A stretch of DNA of 64,000 nt from the NCBI GenBank assembly GCA_900766585.1, contig CAAFVV010000012.1, forward strand, positions 3,171 to 67,170, given 5' to 3'. The notes beneath the pieces were generated by a model, which saw only the letters and a program-made list of their open reading frames with translations, was not told where the DNA came from and made no database searches. Shown piece after piece: positions 59,541 to 64,000 of the stretch (position 1 is its first letter; each line of letters begins with the position of its first letter). A program made the position numbers and the translations under genes. Source of the stretch: Clostridia bacterium (GTDB taxonomy: Bacteria; Bacillota; Clostridia; Oscillospirales; Acutalibacteraceae).

Positions 59541-61628
59541 ATGCGTTTTGCCAATGCGGTGGTCAAGCACCGCAGATTGATTCTGATTCTTGCTCTGGTA
59601 CTGCTGATCCCGTCTGTGCTCGGTATGGTGTCCACCCGTGTCAATTATGATATGCTGGACTATCTGCCGGAGGATATGGACACGGTAAAGGGGCAAAACG
59701 AGCTTCTCAAGGATTTCGGCAAGGGTGCCTTTTCTCTGATCATTGTGGAGGATATGCCCGATAAGGACGTGGCACAGCTGGTTGAGAAGATCGAAAAAGT
59801 CGAGCATGTGGAGACGGTGGTATGGTATTCCTCCCTTGCCGATATTTCCGTTCCGAAGGAGCTGCTGCCCGACGCTCTGTACGATGAGTTCAATACCGAC
59901 AATGCCACGATGATGGCGGTGTTTTTTGACAGCGCCACCTCGGCGGACGTGACGATGGACGCCATCCGCAGTATCCGCGCCGTGGCGGGCAAGCAGTGCT
60001 TTGTATCGGGCATGTCGGCGCTGGTGACCGATCTTAAGGATCTGTGCGAAAAGGAAGAGCCGATCTATGTCGGACTTGCCGTGCTCTTTGCTACACTGGC
60101 TATGCTGCTGTTTTTGGACAGCTGGCTTGTGCCGTTTGTGTTTCTGGCGTCGATCGGCATGATGATCCTGATGAACCTCGGTTCGAACTACTTTCTCGGT
60201 GAGATCTCCTACATAACCAAAGCACTGTCGGCGGTCTTGCAGCTGGCGGTCACGATGGACTATTCCATCTTCCTGTGGCACAGCTATAACGAGCAGCGCG
60301 GGAAATACACGGATAACAAGCAGGCGATGGCGGTTGCCATTCAAAAGACCCTGACCTCGGTCGTGGGCAGCTCCGTGACGACGGTCGCCGGCTTTGCCGC
60401 GCTGTGCTTCATGACCTTTACGCTCGGACGCGACCTCGGTATCGTCATGGCGAAGGGCGTCATCTTGGGTGTCATCGGCTGTGTCACCGTTCTGCCCGCG
60501 CTGATCCTCGCGTTTGATAAGCCGCTGCAGAAAACCAAGCATCGTTCGCTGATTCCGAATATGCACAAATTTGCGCAGGGCGTGACCAGGGTGTTCCCCG
60601 TTTTCCTGGTGCTGCTTCTGATTTTGGTCGTTCCCGCGTTGAACGGTTATGCCAAAACGAACGACGAGGTCTATTACGATATGGGTGAGTGTCTCCCTGA
60701 GGATATGGAATATGTGATCGCAAATTCCAAGCTGTCCGAGGATTTCCACATCGCCTCAACGCATATGATCCTGCTGGATGCAAACGTGCCGTCTAAATCC
60801 GTCCGCTCCATGATCAAGGAGATGGAACAGGTCGACGGCGTGAAATATGTGCTCGGTCTGGAGTCGGTGCTCGGCAGCCGTGTGCCGGAGGAGATCCTGC
60901 CGGAGAGCATAAAAGAGATTCTGGAGAGCGATAAGTGGGAGCTTTTGCTGATCAACTCGGAATATAAGGTCGCGGGCGACGAGGTGAATGCGCAGATCGA
61001 CCAGCTGAATACAATACTGAAAAAGTACGACAAGACCGGCATGTTGATCGGCGAAGCGCCCTGCATGAAGGATATGATCGAGACGACTAACCATGACTTT
61101 CAGGTTGTCAATGCCGTGTCGATTGTTGCGATATTCGTGATCATCGCTCTGGTTGAGAAGAGCTTTTCGCTGCCGTTTATTCTGATCGCGGTCATCGAGC
61201 TTGCGGTGTTTATCAACCTCGGCATCCCGCACTATCTCGGACAGTCGCTGCCGTTTATTGCCCCGATCTGCATCAGTACGATCCAGCTAGGCGCGACGGT
61301 TGACTACGCCATACTGATGACGACGCGGTATAAAGCCGAGCGCCTGGCGGGCGGCGGCAAGCGGTCCAGTGTTTCTGCGGCACTCGCTTTTTCCATCCCG
61401 TCGATCATTGTGTCCGGCATGGGACTTTTTGCCGCCACCTTCGGCGTTGCGGTCTATTCGGACATCGACATCATCAGCTCCATGTGTATGCTGATGGCGC
61501 GCGGCGCTGTGGTCAGTATGCTGTGCGTGATCTTTATTCTGCCGTCGCTGTTGATGCTCTGCGATAAGCTGATCTGCGCGACGACGTTCGGCATGAAGGC
61601 TGTCAGAAAAAACACGAAAGCGCAGTAA
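59541..61628 (+). CDS. MMPL/RND family transporter
   Basis: A protein of 695 residues with twelve transmembrane segments in two halves, each with a large outside loop after the first helix (about 32-175 and 385-530). TVLQ-type helix SAVLQLAVTMDYSIFLWHSYNEQR and its twin STIQLGATVDYAILMTTRYKAER carry the conserved Asp-Tyr pair used for proton transport in MMPL proteins. Such proteins export lipids, drugs or peptides. It forms a three-gene unit with the DUF308 protein and the heptad-repeat exoprotein, which is the most likely partner. Confidence 0.92.
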   Translation: MRFANAVVKHRRLILILALVLLIPSVLGMVSTRVNYDMLDYLPEDMDTVKGQNELLKDFGKGAFSLIIVEDMPDKDVAQLVEKIEKVEHVETVVWYSSLADISVPKELLPDALYDEFNTDNATMMAVFFDSATSADVTMDAIRSIRAVAGKQCFVSGMSALVTDLKDLCEKEEPIYVGLAVLFATLAMLLFLDSWLVPFVFLASIGMMILMNLGSNYFLGEISYITKALSAVLQLAVTMDYSIFLWHSYNEQRGKYTDNKQAMAVAIQKTLTSVVGSSVTTVAGFAALCFMTFTLGRDLGIVMAKGVILGVIGCVTVLPALILAFDKPLQKTKHRSLIPNMHKFAQGVTRVFPVFLVLLLILVVPALNGYAKTNDEVYYDMGECLPEDMEYVIANSKLSEDFHIASTHMILLDANVPSKSVRSMIKEMEQVDGVKYVLGLESVLGSRVPEEILPESIKEILESDKWELLLINSEYKVAGDEVNAQIDQLNTILKKYDKTGMLIGEAPCMKDMIETTNHDFQVVNAVSIVAIFVIIALVEKSFSLPFILIAVIELAVFINLGIPHYLGQSLPFIAPICISTIQLGATVDYAILMTTRYKAERLAGGGKRSSVSAALAFSIPSIIVSGMGLFAATFGVAVYSDIDIISSMCMLMARGAVVSMLCVIFILPSLLMLCDKLICATTFGMKAVRKNTKAQ

Positions 61629-61657
61629 AGCGATAGAATGAACAGGAGGAATTGGTT

Positions 61658-63718
61658 ATGAATGGCCGCATGAAGAAAATTCTTGCCGCGGTGCTTAGCT
61701 GCACGGTGCTGCTCGGCGCCGGCGCGACCGCATGGGTACTTGCCGATCAGAGCAAAAATGAGGAACAGGAACCGGAAACCACCGAGGTCAGCGCACCGGA
61801 GGAAGAGACCCGAAACGAAAAGGACGAGACGGTGTATGTGCTGGTCGGCGCAGACGGAAGCATAAAAAAGATCATTGTCAGCGACTGGATCAAAAATACG
61901 CTCGGCAGCGCCTCCGTGGCGGATAAAACTGAGCTGTCCGATATCGTGAACGTGAAGGGAGACGAGTCCTATACCGTAAACGGCGAAAACATGAAGGTGT
62001 GGGACGCCGAGGGAAACGATATCTATTATCAGGGCAATATCGAAAAGGAGCTGCCGGTTGATCTGCGCGTTTCCTATACGCTGGACGGCAGCCCGATCCC
62101 GGTCGCGGAGCTTGCCGGAAAAAGCGGTAAGGTGACGATCCGCTATGACTATCAGAACAACCAGTATTCAACGGTGGATATCGACGGAAAACCCGAAAAG
62201 ATCTATGTGCCGTTTGCCATGCTCACCGGCATGATGCTGGATAACGACGTTTTCACCAATGTGGAGGTGAAAAACGGCAAGCTGATCAACGACGGCGATC
62301 ACACGATCGTGGCGGGAATCGCTTTCCCCGGGCTGCAAAATAACTTGAACATCAGCGAGAAAAAATTCTCCGTACCCTCCTATGTCGAGATCACTGCGGA
62401 GGTTAAAAATTTTGCCCTTGCCAATACCGTCACCGTGGCGACAAACGAGATCTTCAACCGGGTGGACACCGATAAGCTCAATTCCGTCGATGACCTTAGC
62501 GATTCGCTGGATGAGCTGTCGGATGCCATGACAAAGCTGCTGGACGGTTCCTCCAAGCTGTACGACGGGTTGTGCACGCTGCTGACCAAATCGGATGAAC
62601 TGATCAAGGGCATCGACAAGCTGGCTGAGGGCGCTGCCAAGCTGAAAGCGGGCGTGGGCGATCTCGACAAGGGCGCTGCCGATCTCTCTGACGGGGCGAA
62701 GGCGCTTGCCGAGGGACTCGGCAAGCTGGACAGCAACAGCGCCGCTCTGAACGCAGGTGCCAAGCAGGTGTTCAACTCTCTGCTGGACATGGCGAATAAA
62801 CAGATTGCCGAGGCGGGTCTGACTGTCCCGACGCTGACCATAGATAACTATGCCAAGGTTCTTGACAATGTGCTGGCTTCTCTGCAGGAGGAGAATGTAC
62901 GAAAAGAAGCGGAGGCGGTTGCCCGTCAAACGGTGACGGAAAAGGTAAACGAACAGAAGAATGTCATCAGGAATGCTGTGGCCCAGGGCGTCAGAGAAAC
63001 TGTCAAAGAAAAGGTTCTGGAAAGTCAGGGGATGACAAAGGAGCAGTATGAAGCGGCAGTCAAAGCCGGTCAGATCCCGGAGGAGACGCAGGCGAAGATA
63101 GAAGCTGCCGTGGATGCCCGGATGCAGTCCGCCGAGGTGCAAAAGATCATCGAAGTCATGACCGAGAAGAAGATTGCGCAGCTGATTGAGGAAAACATGC
63201 AGTCTGCCGAGGTGCAGCAGGGCATTGCCGAAGCGCTGGCGAAAGCCAAGGCCGGTGCGGCATCCCTGACCGCGCTCACAGCGCAGCTTGACGATTATAA
63301 CACCTTCTATACCGGTATTGGCGAGTATACAGAGGGTGTTGCCTCGGCTAAGGACGGCGCAGACAAGTTAAACGCCGGTTCCGGCGCTCTCAAAAACGGC
63401 ACGGCGACGCTCTATGCCGGGATGAACGAGCTGTATGACGGGATTCTCACCCTGAAAAACGGAGCACCTGCGCTGGTTGACGGCGTGACAGCGCTGCGCG
63501 ACGGCGCCATGCAGCTGTCCGACGGGCTGAAGGAATTCAACGAGAAGGGCGTGCAGAAGATCGTTGATGCCGCCGAGGGTGATCTGGGCGGTCTGGTGAC
63601 CAGAGTGAAAGCGACAGTGGATGTGTCGAAAGCCTATACCTCTTTCTCCGGCACCGCTGATGAGATGGACGGTCAGGTCAAGTTCATCTACCGCACGGAT
63701 TCGATAAAAACCAAATAA
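61658..63718 (+). CDS. YhgE-like secreted/anchored protein with Leu-x-x-Gly heptad repeats
   Basis: A protein of 686 residues. N-terminal signal or anchor (MKKILAAVLSCTVLLGAG, then Asn/Glu-rich linker), a beta-rich part (about 60-260), then helices with LxxGxxxLxxG repeats (around 300-365 LYDGLCTLL, LAEGAAKLKAG, LSDGAKALAEG; again 560-640), with an Ala/Glu-rich coiled coil between. This resembles the outside part of YhgE/Pip proteins, but the C-terminal membrane domain is missing. It probably works with the MMPL transporter as an extracellular adaptor. ATG is nine bases after AGGAGG; an upstream TTG is too close to it. Confidence 0.85.
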   Translation: MNGRMKKILAAVLSCTVLLGAGATAWVLADQSKNEEQEPETTEVSAPEEETRNEKDETVYVLVGADGSIKKIIVSDWIKNTLGSASVADKTELSDIVNVKGDESYTVNGENMKVWDAEGNDIYYQGNIEKELPVDLRVSYTLDGSPIPVAELAGKSGKVTIRYDYQNNQYSTVDIDGKPEKIYVPFAMLTGMMLDNDVFTNVEVKNGKLINDGDHTIVAGIAFPGLQNNLNISEKKFSVPSYVEITAEVKNFALANTVTVATNEIFNRVDTDKLNSVDDLSDSLDELSDAMTKLLDGSSKLYDGLCTLLTKSDELIKGIDKLAEGAAKLKAGVGDLDKGAADLSDGAKALAEGLGKLDSNSAALNAGAKQVFNSLLDMANKQIAEAGLTVPTLTIDNYAKVLDNVLASLQEENVRKEAEAVARQTVTEKVNEQKNVIRNAVAQGVRETVKEKVLESQGMTKEQYEAAVKAGQIPEETQAKIEAAVDARMQSAEVQKIIEVMTEKKIAQLIEENMQSAEVQQGIAEALAKAKAGAASLTALTAQLDDYNTFYTGIGEYTEGVASAKDGADKLNAGSGALKNGTATLYAGMNELYDGILTLKNGAPALVDGVTALRDGAMQLSDGLKEFNEKGVQKIVDAAEGDLGGLVTRVKATVDVSKAYTSFSGTADEMDGQVKFIYRTDSIKTK

Positions 63719-63732
63719 GTCGGCTCTATCAA

Positions 63733-63778
63733 CCGCTCCCCCTTGTCAGACAGGTTCTGACAAGGGGGAGCGGTCTTG
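63733..63778 (+). terminator. Hairpin terminator after the exoprotein gene
   Basis: An 18-bp perfect stem CCGCTCCCCCTTGTCAGA (63733-63750) with its complement (63756-63773), followed by TCTTGT. Confidence 0.88.
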
Positions 63779-63824
63779 TATGGTGTCCATTGGAGCTGTC
63801 GGTGGGGATTCTTTCAAATAAAAA

Positions 63825-63862
63825 ACAGAAAGGCCTCCGCATAAAGCGGAGACCTTTTCTGT
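63825..63862. terminator. Second hairpin terminator near the window end
   Basis: ACAGAAAGG-CTCCGC (63825-63840) pairs with GCGGAG-CCTTTTCTGT (63846-63862), with a T-rich end. Confidence 0.8.
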
Positions 63863-63875
63863 CAGCCTGTCAAAG

Positions 63876-63915
63876 AACCCATGCTTTCAAAGAGCGAGAG
63901 CATGGGTTTTCTTCG
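63876..63915. terminator. Third hairpin near the window end
   Basis: AACCCATGCT (63876-63885) pairs with AGCATGGGTT (63899-63908), followed by TTCTTC. The remaining bases to 64000 show no clear gene; a short inverted repeat GGAGTG/CACTCC lies at about 63954-63970. Confidence 0.65.
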
Positions 63916-64000
63916 AAAATTGGGGAAACAGGGAGAAAAAGCAAGCGAAAATGGAGTGCTCCCCACTCCAATTTGCCAGCTTTTTCAGGTTCATGGCAGC

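Overview
The window reads as chromosome of a GC-rich, endospore-forming Clostridia-type Firmicute, probably in the Ruminococcaceae/Oscillospiraceae range (an inference). The sporulation set spoIIGA-sigE-sigG and spoIIID is present, ribosome binding sites are strong AGGAGG types, and the cluster FAD oxidoreductase-cmk-plsC-ispH/S1 is typical of Clostridia. Codon use is GC-rich almost throughout. I saw no tRNA, rRNA, phage, insertion sequence or CRISPR array.

Region 1 (1-9.6 kb): the end of a deo nucleoside-salvage operon (deoC, deoD, deoB, cdd, pdp) followed by two membrane proteins; then, on the minus strand, a potABCD polyamine transporter operon with a near-consensus promoter and a long leader.
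Region 2 (9.7-17.6 kb): sporulation genes, a GNAT-DUF1653 fusion, a DUF2752 protein, a Na/Pi symporter with a PhoU domain, and an M23 peptidase.
Region 3 (17.6-24.4 kb): an oxidoreductase, an RpiR regulator and the FAD protein-cmk-plsC-ispH/S1 operon. The IspH-S1 fusion carries an internal promoter-like sequence and a perfect internal Shine-Dalgarno just before the S1 part.

Region 4 (24.4-33.9 kb) is the most unusual. After a strong extended -10 promoter and a long structured leader, five tandem paralogues encode secreted proteins with a SipW-type signal peptide, a TasA/CalY-like N-terminal domain and a divergent beta-helix-like C-terminal region. Genes 1, 4 and 5 are preceded by about 200-nt leaders with conserved blocks and conserved spacing. 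Three intergenic gaps carry paired long hairpins. Signal-peptide regions of non-adjacent copies are identical over long stretches, which suggests recombination between copies. No SipW-like peptidase is in the window.

Region 5 (34-42.6 kb): a MacB/FtsX-type ABC transporter with a long coiled coil, then a minus-strand group (uridine-kinase-like protein, Ddl, membrane-anchored MurF, alpha/beta hydrolase).
Region 6 (42.6-50.7 kb) is a nitrogen island: an ANTAR RNA-binding regulator, a short type I glutamine synthetase, a divergently transcribed type III glutamine synthetase whose leader looks like an ANTAR-controlled attenuator, an Amt-PII fusion, and asnB behind an asparagine T-box.
Region 7 (50.7-64 kb): a nucleotidyltransferase, an AraC regulator divergent from a NagB-ROK kinase fusion plus nagA, a YihY membrane protein, an HPr-like protein, mtaB, a TetR regulator, and a DUF308 / MMPL transporter / heptad-repeat exoprotein group.
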